15,147 bases of DNA from Bacteroidales bacterium (GCA_030618905.1 JAUXCL010000039.1:1-15147); one strand, 5' to 3'. Positions 6,022 through 14,077 are shown, numbered from the stretch's first letter. Notes: generated by a model not told the origin, from the letters alone. Translations and numbers: made by a program.

Positions 6022-7305
6022 TTAAAAGCAGAATGTTGCGGCCATGTGTACCCACCTGTGCTCTTTACCTCCTGCGAATTCAGGTGTAATGTAGTGTAAT
6101 TCAGTGCGAAATCCAAAAAACTTATAGGCAAATTCAATCCCGAGACTGCCATTGAATACCAGGCGATTGATTTCAGAAGCGTGAAGTGTATAGATATTGT
6201 TTTTGCTAAACATGCCACCCTGAAGTGTCGCATCGTAAGCCACAACATTCAGCAGTGAAGAAAAGGTAAAGGCATATTGCAATTTGCTTTTAGCGCTGTA
6301 GTTCCCGTTTTGAGATGGGCCGGTCAATCCGATATTTTCGAAATAGGGCATGAATGAACCGATGCGGGAGAAAAAGCCAAGGCCGGCATTGGTATATAAT
6401 GTTCCTGCTTTTCCCTGGACTACCCCATTGAAGTCAAAATGCCCGGTATTTACAAGTCCCTTCTCGATCCTGACATTATAATTAATAACAACATCATTTT
6501 TAACCTGGTTAACCCATCCGGTAGGTTTGGTTTCATGTATGTTCGTTTGAACGAATCCACCGAGTGATTCCGGCCCCATGATGCCAATATCCAATTCTGA
6601 TACTTGCTTGTAATGCTTTTTGGGATTCAGCGCAATCTTAAACTGTCCGGCATAGAGCACACCGGCAAAGGGCCTGTCTCCATACTGTATGGCTGTCGTA
6701 TCCAGTACTGTGGGCGTATAAAAGTCCTGCGATAAGGTGATCCCGTGATAATTGACGGAGTTTTGCCTGTAAGGCAGCATGGCCAGCGCGAAAGGTGAAT
6801 TGGCCAAAGCAGGATCGATATAGTCAAATTTTATGCCATTGGTAAAATAATAATCCATGCTGAGTAAAGCATCATTAGCGAAATGGACTGTAAATAGCTT
6901 GTCCTGGGATGTCTTGACGATATCGAAGGAAACAATATAGGGTTCATTTCTTTGATGGACCTCATAAAGCCTGAGTGATTCCCTGTCAATCTTGATCCCA
7001 ATGGATTCCACATGAATTGGCGGGACCTGTATTAAATCTTCAGATGCTCTTATTTGAGCAGATTCAATTAATGGGGTATGCGTGACAGATGTGTTTTCAT
7101 AATCAGCGTATATAAAATCCGATACCTGCGGAGGGCTCCATTTTAGAAAGTCCTGATCTATGGGTGCACGGGAGGTTTTAATTTCAATGGGAGGGATGTC
7201 AGGCAGTTTGTCGCGAAAGGGCCTGGCAACTTCCGTTCTCTCAATCCGGCATCCGAAAATGCTGATTAAAACGAATATCCATATATGGATCGCTTTATAC
7301 TTCAT
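6022..7305 (-). CDS. LpxR-like lipid A 3'-O-deacylase family outer-membrane protein with lipoprotein signal
   Basis: Protein of 427 residues resembling LpxR (DUF2219), the outer-membrane beta-barrel that removes the 3' acyl chains of lipid A. Visible family blocks are FANDALLSMDYYFTNG (142-157, containing the N-D pair and TNG), GITLSQDFYTP (188-198), YGDRPFAGVLYAG (208-220) and LDIGIMGPESLGGFVQTNIHE (238-258). H257 is the best candidate for the catalytic histidine known from Salmonella LpxR. The C terminus ends in F, as in outer-membrane barrels. Unusual points are a lipobox (SIFGC, C19) and about 120 residues, proline-rich and variable-looking, before the barrel; typical LpxR has an ordinary signal peptide and starts its barrel at once. 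Lipid A remodelling is inferred from the family; another esterase activity is possible. It is the first gene of a four-gene operon. Confidence 0.82.
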   Translation of the reverse strand: MKYKAIHIWIFVLISIFGCRIERTEVARPFRDKLPDIPPIEIKTSRAPIDQDFLKWSPPQVSDFIYADYENTSVTHTPLIESAQIRASEDLIQVPPIHVESIGIKIDRESLRLYEVHQRNEPYIVSFDIVKTSQDKLFTVHFANDALLSMDYYFTNGIKFDYIDPALANSPFALAMLPYRQNSVNYHGITLSQDFYTPTVLDTTAIQYGDRPFAGVLYAGQFKIALNPKKHYKQVSELDIGIMGPESLGGFVQTNIHETKPTGWVNQVKNDVVINYNVRIEKGLVNTGHFDFNGVVQGKAGTLYTNAGLGFFSRIGSFMPYFENIGLTGPSQNGNYSAKSKLQYAFTFSSLLNVVAYDATLQGGMFSKNNIYTLHASEINRLVFNGSLGIEFAYKFFGFRTELHYITPEFAGGKEHRWVHMAATFCF

Positions 7306-7333
7306 TGGGTTTAAATGTCAGCAATGGACAATA

Positions 7334-7365
7334 CAAATCTACGATATTTTAGGCCTGTTTGAAAA
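7334..7365 (-). promoter_or_regulatory. Promoter of the lpxR-like operon
   Basis: On the minus strand TAGATTTG (7334-7341) matches the Bacteroidota -7 box TAnnTTTG perfectly. TTTTC (7361-7365) lies 19 bases upstream, near the -33 position. The start codon is at 7305, giving a leader of roughly 20-25 bases. Confidence 0.55.
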
Positions 7366-7477
7366 CCAGCCCTTAATAAAGATAACAGTCGTAATATTCG
7401 ATTTGTTCTCACTGCGTAATATTCTTATCAACAGTGACAAAATTACCATGTAAATGGCGCTTATCAAGGAAAATACT

Positions 7478-7498
7478 TAAAAACGGGTAAAAATACCC
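7478..7498 (-). terminator. Weak hairpin with T run after the E1 gene
   Basis: On the minus strand GGGTA-TTTT-TACCC (7498 to 7485) is followed by GTTTTTAA. The stem is only 5 bp, but it sits 6 bases after the stop codon of the fused E1 gene and before the lpxR promoter, where a terminator is expected. Confidence 0.4.
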
Positions 7499-7504
7499 AG
7501 GCTG

Positions 7505-9895
7505 TTAAAAGATCTTGGGATATTTTTCAGGATCAATATCGTGCATGATGTTATAGACAGCATCGAAGACATCCTCTGCATTGGGATTGGAGAAGTAGTC
7601 GCCATCCGTGCTATAAGCTGCCCTGTGCGCTTTTCCGGTGAGGGTCACGGGTTCAGCATCGAGGTGAAAATATCCATGCTGCTCCTCAAGTACCTTTTGC
7701 ATCATATAGGCAGTAGCACCTCCGGGTACATCCTCATCGAAGAATAAAACCTTGCTAGTCTTTTTCAGGGATTCCACGATCATGTGATCGACATCAAAAG
7801 GAAGCAATGATTGTACATCAATCAATTCCACGTCAATCGAGAATTCACGCAGTTGCTCAACAGCATCTTCAGCGATCCTGACACAGGAACCATATGTGAC
7901 AAGGGTAATATCTTTGCCACTGATCAAAACTTCAGGGCGGCCCACCGGAATCCTGTATTTTCCAATATTGGCGGGCATTTTTTCCTTCAGCCGGTAAGCG
8001 TTTAGCGGTTCAATGACCAGGGCCGGTTCATCCGAAGCCAGGATGGTATTGTAAAAACCTGCGGCCTGTGTCATATTCCTGGGGACCAATACATTGACAC
8101 CTCTGATTGAATTGATGACCATGCTTAATGGAGATCCGGAATGCCAGATCCCCTCCAGTCTGTGTCCCCGGGTACTGATGATCAATGGTGCCTTTTGTCC
8201 ACCTTTGGTCCGGTATTGTACTGTTGCCAGGTCGTCACTCAGTACCTGCAGGCCATAAAGCAGGTAATCGAAATACTGAATTTCAGCGATGGGTCTCAGT
8301 CCACGCAGAGCAAGCCCCAGGCCTTGTCCGATGATACTTGCTTCCCGGATTCCGGTGTCACTGATTCTCAGTTCACCAAATTTCTCCTGCAATCCTTCCA
8401 GTGTTTGATTTACACCACCAATCTTACCGACATCCTCACCGAAGATCATCAGTAATGGATTGCTCTCGAAATTGCTTTCAAAATTTTTATTCAGGATCTC
8501 ACGGCCTGGAACCATCCGGGCATCTTCCGGCACAACAGGCTCGATCTCTTTAATATTCATCACGGAGTGCTTTGAATTACTCCAGAGGAATGAATTGTAA
8601 TCTTCAGCCTTATCTTTACTGGCCTGGTCACGCCAGCTCATCACATTCTTTTTTAAGGAGTTCTGCGGATTGCTGCAATTGTCACAGATCAAGCGCAGGA
8701 TTCTCTTTCCCGACGACATGATATCCTTCCAGTTGGGATCACCTACGATGGCAAGCTCCTGCTTGATAGCATTGATCCTGGAGGTCTTGGCGCAATTGCA
8801 GGTGCTGATATCTACCATCCTCAGAAAATCATCGCGATGCTGCCTGATGGGTTTGATATAGCTCTCCCAGGCTTTTTTTCGGGCTTCTTTGGCACGGACA
8901 ACTGAGGCAGCTTCAATCTGATCAAGTTCAGCTTCATCTGCAATACCTTCGCTGATTATCCATTCCCTCATTTTCTTGATGCCATCGAATTGAGCTTCCC
9001 ATTGCAGCCTTTCATTGCTTTTGTATCTTTCATGTGAGCCTGAAGTGGAATGTCCCTGTGGTTGTGTGAGTTCATCAACATGAAACATGACCGGGATGTG
9101 CTCTTTTCTGCACTTTTTAATGCCTTCATCATACATTATGCAAAGGGCCATATAATCCCATCCCTTCACTTTGTAGATCAGAAATCCATTGTCATGATCA
9201 TCTTTTTCAAATCCCTTAAGGATCTCGGAGATATTTTCCTTTGTTGTCTGGTATTTTTTGGGCACAGAAATACCATAGGCATCATCCCAGATAGATATGG
9301 CCATAGGAACTTTCAGCACACCTGCTGCATTGATGGTCTCAAAAAAGATGCCTTCGGATGTGCTGGCATCTCCAATAGTTCCAAAAGCCACCTCATTGCC
9401 ATTGTTGGAGAATCGTTTCTGGTTTTTCAGCCCGGGATTGTTTCTAAACATTTTAGAAGCCAGGGCAAGTCCGAGCAAACGTGGCATCTGACCGGCAGTT
9501 GGGGAGATGTCGGCAGAGGAATTCTTTTGGGCAGTCAGGTCCTTCCATTCACCATTATCATCCAAAGTTCGGGTTGTAAAATGATTGTTCATCATTCTGC
9601 CGCCACCGGAATGGGCTTTGATATCCGTATTTCCGTATAGCTGGGCGAAAAATTCTTCCAGGCTCATCATCTCTGTAGCCAGCATGAAGGTCTGGTCGCG
9701 GTAGTATCCTGAACGCCAGTCGCCATCCTTAAAAACCTTGGCCATGGCCAGTTGAGGGACCTCTTTGCCATCGCCAAAGATGCCAAACTTTGCTTTACCG
9801 GTCAGGACTTCTCTCCGTCCCAGTATGCTAATCTGCCGGCTTTCGTTGGCAATGCGGTAATCATTGAGAATTTCTTTTTTGCTGATCTTTCGCAT
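7505..9895 (-). CDS. Fused 2-oxo acid dehydrogenase E1 (alpha plus beta), branched-chain type
   Basis: Thiamine diphosphate-dependent E1 of 796 residues with both subunits in one chain. In Bacteroidota such fusions are usually annotated 2-oxoisovalerate dehydrogenase. It decarboxylates branched-chain 2-oxo acids and hands acyl groups to the E2 lipoyl enzyme. The alpha half (about 1-355) has SGYYRDQ, HSGGGRMM, the cofactor motif GDASTSEG (175-182), DDAYGIS (204-210) where most E1 enzymes have NN, and the loop PQGHSTSGSHERY (279-291). A linker of about 90 residues carries C366, C368, C404 and C407. The beta half starts near 446, with GEDVGKIGGV (486-495), QYFDYLLYGLQVLSDDLATV, ISTRGHRLEGIWHSGS and FFDEDVPGGATAYM. 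E2 and E3 are not in the window. The gene begins 15 bases after the PspC gene, so is probably co-transcribed with it. Confidence 0.9.
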   Translation of the reverse strand: MRKISKKEILNDYRIANESRQISILGRREVLTGKAKFGIFGDGKEVPQLAMAKVFKDGDWRSGYYRDQTFMLATEMMSLEEFFAQLYGNTDIKAHSGGGRMMNNHFTTRTLDDNGEWKDLTAQKNSSADISPTAGQMPRLLGLALASKMFRNNPGLKNQKRFSNNGNEVAFGTIGDASTSEGIFFETINAAGVLKVPMAISIWDDAYGISVPKKYQTTKENISEILKGFEKDDHDNGFLIYKVKGWDYMALCIMYDEGIKKCRKEHIPVMFHVDELTQPQGHSTSGSHERYKSNERLQWEAQFDGIKKMREWIISEGIADEAELDQIEAASVVRAKEARKKAWESYIKPIRQHRDDFLRMVDISTCNCAKTSRINAIKQELAIVGDPNWKDIMSSGKRILRLICDNCSNPQNSLKKNVMSWRDQASKDKAEDYNSFLWSNSKHSVMNIKEIEPVVPEDARMVPGREILNKNFESNFESNPLLMIFGEDVGKIGGVNQTLEGLQEKFGELRISDTGIREASIIGQGLGLALRGLRPIAEIQYFDYLLYGLQVLSDDLATVQYRTKGGQKAPLIISTRGHRLEGIWHSGSPLSMVINSIRGVNVLVPRNMTQAAGFYNTILASDEPALVIEPLNAYRLKEKMPANIGKYRIPVGRPEVLISGKDITLVTYGSCVRIAEDAVEQLREFSIDVELIDVQSLLPFDVDHMIVESLKKTSKVLFFDEDVPGGATAYMMQKVLEEQHGYFHLDAEPVTLTGKAHRAAYSTDGDYFSNPNAEDVFDAVYNIMHDIDPEKYPKIF

Positions 9896-9910
9896 AAAAA
9901 CTTTTGCAGT

Positions 9911-11512
9911 TTACTCCAGCAAAGGTACTAAAAATGCCTCATCCGGTTCTTTCAGGCCATCTTCGGTCATGACCCATGTTTTTCCTGGAAGATGATATGA
10001 GCTGTGATAACCCTGGTATCTCAAGAGTTCCCTTACATTTCTGTCCAGTTTAACGGCTTTGTATAAAGGGACTTGCAATTCAAAACTGATCTGCTGATTG
10101 CGCCAGACCTCATCCTCCCTGATGGTGAAGTATGGATTTATCAACAGGGAGCTGTCTGTTTGTACTATCCGGTGCAGGGTGTAGTTGGTATTTTCTCCGG
10201 CATCCATTACAGTCCGTCCTCTTGAATATACATGCTTTATGAGATGGAAGTTATCATCCGGACTTTTTCTGATATTTAATTTGACATAACTGAGAATTCT
10301 CCCTTCTTCAGTAAGGACTATATTAGGTCCGTCTAAGAATATGTTATCTCCATATTCATTGTATACATCATCAAATTGGGCCTGGTTAGCAGACACCAAC
10401 AAAGTATCACTTGCCGGTTGATAGAATTCTATGGGCTTTTTGACAGTGATATCATGCTTATAATTCCTGGCAATCCTGAAGGTAAAGAAGAGTGTAATGA
10501 TCAAACTAATAATCCAGATATTAAATGCAGCAAACCCAATATGCCTGAGGCCTTCAAACCTGAAGATCATCCTTAAAGCACCATAGATCAGCATAATAAT
10601 AGGAATTCCGATGAGCATAAGCAATCCTACCCGCATTAGCCCAAGGGCTTCAACATCATTAGAGATCAAGCCCAGGAAAGTGGGGAGGGGAAAGGTGACC
10701 AGGTCGTGATTATCAACATACATAAAGCCACCCCAACCGAAGAAAGAAACTGCGAAACCAGCCAATGCTCCAAGGCCAATGATCAGGAGCACAATACCGG
10801 CGGCAATAATGACTATTTTCAAGATGATCTTGAGAAAGGAGACAAAAACCCCGACGATTTCTTCAGCCACTGTACTTGAGGTTCTCCCTTTTTTTTTGAA
10901 GGAATCCTTTGTTTTGCTTGTCAGGTCATTGATCTTGTCCTTAAGATGATGCAGCTCTTCCTGAATGGACTTTTCAATGTTAGATACATTTACTCTTTCC
11001 CCTTTCATTTCCAGCTTCTCGGCTGTGGTCCTGGCTTTTGGAATAACGGCCCACAGGACCAGGTAAATAATAGGCGAGATGAAACCCAGGAGCAGGATGA
11101 TGAAAATAATCCTTACCCAGAGGGCATCTAAATTTAAATAGGCAGCGATCCCACCGCATACACCGCCAATGATCTGGTTATCCGGATCGCGGTACAAGCG
11201 TTTGGTAGCTTTATCATCAGCTACAAACTCTTCCTGGGATTCTTCTTCTTCCTCAAGGAAGTCGCTTGGTTGTCCAAGGATCTTAATGATCTCATCAACA
11301 TCTTCAATGGAAACAACCTGTTTTTGCTCTTTTAGCTGTTCCTGGAGCAATTCAGCGATCCTTCCTTCAATGTCTGTGATGATTTCATCCTTGCCCACTG
11401 TCTTTTTAAAATGGGATTTCAAGATGTCCAGGTAATTGCTCAACTTATCATAAGCATCTTCATCAATGTGAAAGATAATCCCGCTAATGTTTATCGTCAA
11501 TGTCTTTTTCAT
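9911..11512 (-). CDS. PspC-domain membrane protein
   Basis: Inner-membrane protein of 533 residues. Residues 1-86 form a soluble N domain (MKKTLTINISGIIFHID..., ending in VDEIIKILGQPSDF) followed by a glutamate-rich stretch. The PspC domain spans about 104-160: KRLYRDPDNQIIGGVCGGIAAYL, then a membrane span ending in LVLWAVIP. A charged, probably coiled-coil segment follows (about 176-207). Further membrane spans lie near 229-258, 294-313 and 327-346. The last 185 residues are soluble and beta-rich, with repeated blocks such as NIFLDGPNIVLTEEGRILSYVKLNIRKS, and are probably extracytoplasmic. PspC proteins sense or respond to envelope damage. In Bacteroidota this long form commonly sits next to a PadR regulator, as here: it follows padR by 27 bases. 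Confidence 0.88.
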   Translation of the reverse strand: MKKTLTINISGIIFHIDEDAYDKLSNYLDILKSHFKKTVGKDEIITDIEGRIAELLQEQLKEQKQVVSIEDVDEIIKILGQPSDFLEEEEESQEEFVADDKATKRLYRDPDNQIIGGVCGGIAAYLNLDALWVRIIFIILLLGFISPIIYLVLWAVIPKARTTAEKLEMKGERVNVSNIEKSIQEELHHLKDKINDLTSKTKDSFKKKGRTSSTVAEEIVGVFVSFLKIILKIVIIAAGIVLLIIGLGALAGFAVSFFGWGGFMYVDNHDLVTFPLPTFLGLISNDVEALGLMRVGLLMLIGIPIIMLIYGALRMIFRFEGLRHIGFAAFNIWIISLIITLFFTFRIARNYKHDITVKKPIEFYQPASDTLLVSANQAQFDDVYNEYGDNIFLDGPNIVLTEEGRILSYVKLNIRKSPDDNFHLIKHVYSRGRTVMDAGENTNYTLHRIVQTDSSLLINPYFTIREDEVWRNQQISFELQVPLYKAVKLDRNVRELLRYQGYHSSYHLPGKTWVMTEDGLKEPDEAFLVPLLE

Positions 11513-11539
11513 TTATCTATTATTATATAATTGTACAAT

Positions 11540-11866
11540 TCATTTAAGGGTTATATTATTAACTGCCCCAACAAGCTCTTTCCAGCCCGATTGAAGTTCC
11601 TGTAGCATCCTGCTTCCGATTTCAGTAATAGTATAGTATTTTCTGGGTGGCCCCGATTTGGACTCTTCCCAGCGGTAGGTCAAAAAACCATCATTCTTCA
11701 GTCGCGTCAATAGGGGATATAGGGTCCCTTCAACGACGATCAACTGAGATTCCTTGAGCTTCTGAATGATATCTGAAGCATATGCATCCTCCTCGGCTAT
11801 GATTGATAAGATGCAAAGTTCTAATACACCTTTTCGCATTTGAGCTTTTGTTTTATCTAAATTCAT
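11540..11866 (-). CDS. PadR family transcriptional regulator
   Basis: Winged-helix repressor of 108 residues. MRKGVLELCILSIIAEEDAYASDIIQKL is the family's first helices. VEGTLYPLLTRLKNDGFLTYRWEES carries the recognition helix (the TLYPLLxRLxxxG signature), and GPPRKYYTITEIGSRMLQEL is the wing and following helix. I take the ATG at 11866 (MNLDKTKAQMRKG). An in-frame ATG at 11884 would add MYYICC, but it lies upstream of the -7 box 11871-11878 and is probably not in the transcript. This is a short PadR of the type with a single C-terminal helix, usually a dimer that lets go of DNA when a ligand binds. It heads the operon with the PspC gene and the fused E1 gene and probably represses its own promoter. 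Confidence 0.93.
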   Translation of the reverse strand: MNLDKTKAQMRKGVLELCILSIIAEEDAYASDIIQKLKESQLIVVEGTLYPLLTRLKNDGFLTYRWEESKSGPPRKYYTITEIGSRMLQELQSGWKELVGAVNNITLK

Positions 11867-11870
11867 GCAG

Positions 11871-11912
11871 CAAATATAATACATTTTATAGTACTATGCA
11901 ATACAAAGTACT
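11871..11912 (-). promoter_or_regulatory. padR operon promoter with palindromic candidate operator in the spacer
   Basis: On the minus strand TATATTTG (11871-11878) matches the -7 box perfectly and ATTG (11899-11902) lies 20 bases upstream. The palindrome ATAGTACTAT (11888-11897) falls between the two boxes, and a second AGTACT (11907-11912) lies 17 bases further upstream. Two palindromic half-elements spaced 17 bases apart over the promoter suit a dimeric PadR repressor. Autoregulation is inferred. Confidence 0.65.
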
Positions 11913-12018
11913 AATTATTTTTTATTATTGTCTTTAACATACTACCTTTTAATAACAATTAGCGAGATAAACAGCCTGTAAAACAGCTATGTACCAATTT
12001 ATTTAGAATATTTATAAA
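11913..12018. other. Short AT-rich gap between padR promoter and MATE gene end
   Basis: No gene is seen. It should contain the 3' end of the rubredoxin-MATE transcript. Only weak AT-rich inverted repeats are visible (for example CTGT-AAA-ACAG near 11974-11984), none good enough to call a terminator. Confidence 0.5.
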
Positions 12019-13329
12019 TTAAGATCTGTGGTTTGCAGGTGAGAAAATGGCCTTTTTGGCGTACAGGGTCATCAATAAAGCCCTGACGGTCATAAACAGC
12101 ATCAGTGAAAACCAAAGGCCATTATTCCCAAGTGGCCCTATCAACAGATAATAGGAGGGAAGGAAGACCAATATAGTAGAGATTAGCATAACGTTACGCA
12201 TGGGGGCTGAAGCAGTAGCACCTACAAAAACACCATCCCAGATGAAAGCGACAAAGGTGATCAGCGGGATCAGTGCCATCCAGAACATATAGGGAGATGT
12301 CTGGCGGATAATTTCTTCATTATTGGTCAGAATGAGCAGCAGGTAGTCACCGGCAAATAAATATATCAGGGTAAATGGGATGCTGATCACCAGGCCCCAC
12401 TTGAACAATGACCTGACGGCCTTTTTTAATTGCCCTGGATCCTTTGCGCCAAAATACTTACCAACCAATGATTCAGCGGCATAGGAAAATCCATCGATCA
12501 GGTATGAGAAGAACATGAAATATTGTAATAATATGGTATTCACTGCAAGGATGTCAACACTCACCTTAGCCGACTGAGCTGTGAAGAAAGAAAATGTAAA
12601 GATCAGGCATACCGACCGGATCAGGATGTCCCGGTTCACCAGAAAGAACTTCTTCATGGCTTCCAGGTCAAGTACTTCCCTGAGGTTCCAGGTCAGAAAT
12701 TTACGGATATCTGACTTAAAAACGAAATACAAACCCGTAAAAAACCCAATATACTGGGAAATCAGGGTACCATATGCCACACCTTCAGATTTCATATCCA
12801 GAACCATGACGAAAAGCAGGTTGAATAACACATTCAGGACATTGACCAGAATTGCAATGATCATAGGGATCCTGGCATTTTGTTTGCCCAGGAACCAGCC
12901 GCTTAGCGCATAGAGGCCCAGGGTCGCAGGAGCCGCAAAAATGCGGATATGAAAATACTGTGCAGCAAGGTGTTCCACTTGCTGACTGGCATCTACCAGG
13001 AAAAAGCTGAGTAATGCTATTGGCTTTTGCAGTAAGATCATCACTATCCCCCCGGCAAAAGAGACCAGTATAGCCCGCTTGAAGATGAGGTTGATCTCTT
13101 GCTCATCTTTCCGGCCATATGCCTGTGCGGTAAAACCAGTGGTGCCCATTCTCAGGAAACTGAAAATGGCATAGATAAAGCTGAAAATGATGCCTCCCAG
13201 GGCAACAGCCCCGATATAATCGACCGATTCCAAATGGCCCATGAGGGATAAATCCACCATGCTCAGCATCGGTACCGTGATGTTGGTGATGATATTGGGT
13301 ATGGCTAGTTTAAGGATCTGCCGGTTCAT
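12019..13329 (-). CDS. MATE family efflux transporter (DinF-like)
   Basis: Integral membrane exporter of 436 residues, a normal length for MATE proteins with 12 spans, which use Na+ or H+ gradients to expel cationic drugs and metabolites. The N terminus LKLAIPNIITNITVPMLSMVDLSLMGHL is the DinF-subfamily version of the first span. FLRMGTTGFTAQAYGRKDE is the typical loop after span 2. The second half repeats the fold, with AAESLVGKYFGAKDPGQLKKAV matching that loop's counterpart. The substrate cannot be read from the sequence. It starts 19 bases after the flavin reductase-rubredoxin gene on the same strand, so the two are probably one transcript. That pairing hints at a redox or oxidative stress context, but this is inference. 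Confidence 0.92.
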   Translation of the reverse strand: MNRQILKLAIPNIITNITVPMLSMVDLSLMGHLESVDYIGAVALGGIIFSFIYAIFSFLRMGTTGFTAQAYGRKDEQEINLIFKRAILVSFAGGIVMILLQKPIALLSFFLVDASQQVEHLAAQYFHIRIFAAPATLGLYALSGWFLGKQNARIPMIIAILVNVLNVLFNLLFVMVLDMKSEGVAYGTLISQYIGFFTGLYFVFKSDIRKFLTWNLREVLDLEAMKKFFLVNRDILIRSVCLIFTFSFFTAQSAKVSVDILAVNTILLQYFMFFSYLIDGFSYAAESLVGKYFGAKDPGQLKKAVRSLFKWGLVISIPFTLIYLFAGDYLLLILTNNEEIIRQTSPYMFWMALIPLITFVAFIWDGVFVGATASAPMRNVMLISTILVFLPSYYLLIGPLGNNGLWFSLMLFMTVRALLMTLYAKKAIFSPANHRS

Positions 13330-13348
13330 ACTGGGCTAATGAGGTCTT

Positions 13349-14077
13349 TTACCGGACTTTGACAAATTCATTCTTGCCCACTCCGCAAACAGGGCAGGTC
13401 CAGTCTTCCGGCAGGTCCTCAAAGGTTGTGCCGGGCGCAATACCTTTGCCCGGGTCACCTTCCTCAGGGTCATACATATAACCACAGACTATGCACTTGT
13501 ATTGTGAAGCTTTGACTGTATCCGATGAGTCTTCTGGATCAGGTTCTTTCTTTTCTTCAGTCTTATCAACTTTAGCCACATAAGTAGGTGCATTTTCAGG
13601 TGAAAGTCCTTTGACTACGGATCTGTAATACGCATAGCTCAGTGGAGGCAGGTCCGCCTGAAGTATTTCCGCGTCTACCACATCACCGATAAATAAAATA
13701 TGTGAACCGGTATCGATACTTTCACTGACCCTGCATTCAATCCAGGCAATGGCTTTGTCCAGGACAATTGGGCAGCCTGTTTTCCCCGTTTTGTAATCGC
13801 ATTCAGTAAACTTATCAATATCCTTACCCGATTTGAATCCCCAGGGGCCCACAAATTCCATGCTGATGTCTTCCTGCAGGATGGAAACTGAAAAAGTCTT
13901 GCTTTTTTGAATGAACGAGGTTGTCAGGTTATCCTTATGGCTGGCCACCGCAAATTTTGCCGGCTCAGCTGAGATCTGAAATACGGTGTTATTGATGTGC
14001 CCGTTATACTGATCCCCATCCATGGAAGACACAATATACAGGCCATAGGTTACTTTAAAAAAAGCGTTGATGTCCAT
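13349..14077 (-). CDS. Flavin reductase-like domain fused to rubredoxin (high-molecular-weight rubredoxin type)
   Basis: Cytoplasmic redox protein of 242 residues. Residues 1 to about 160 form a flavin reductase-like FMN-binding domain: FFKVTYGLYIVSS, NGHINNTVFQISAEP, and FIQKSKTFSVSILQED are its usual blocks. A charged linker follows (about 168-190, rich in E, K, D and P). The C-terminal rubredoxin has C195-IV-C198-GYMYDPEEGDP and WT-C228-PV-C231-G, four iron ligands in the normal arrangement. This architecture matches Hrb of Moorella thermoacetica, which passes electrons from NADH to a flavodiiron protein that reduces nitric oxide or oxygen. No flavodiiron gene is in the window. The gene precedes the MATE gene by 19 bases. 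TACCTTTA at 14101-14108 (minus strand) could be its -7 box, but no matching -33 box is seen. Confidence 0.9.
   Translation of the reverse strand: MDINAFFKVTYGLYIVSSMDGDQYNGHINNTVFQISAEPAKFAVASHKDNLTTSFIQKSKTFSVSILQEDISMEFVGPWGFKSGKDIDKFTECDYKTGKTGCPIVLDKAIAWIECRVSESIDTGSHILFIGDVVDAEILQADLPPLSYAYYRSVVKGLSPENAPTYVAKVDKTEEKKEPDPEDSSDTVKASQYKCIVCGYMYDPEEGDPGKGIAPGTTFEDLPEDWTCPVCGVGKNEFVKVR

Noticed and set aside
5990..6055. Longer start for the DUF493 gene at 6055
   Set aside because: It would overlap the end of the lpxR-like gene by 34 bases and add residues with no match to the family; the ATG at 5989 begins just before the conserved domain.
9050..9640. Plus-strand 196-residue frame
   Set aside because: Entirely antisense to the E1 alpha half, whose motifs are clear; no recognisable domain or promoter.
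11867..11884. Longer start for padR at 11884
   Set aside because: The added codons cover the -7 box at 11871-11878, so that ATG would lie upstream of the transcript start.
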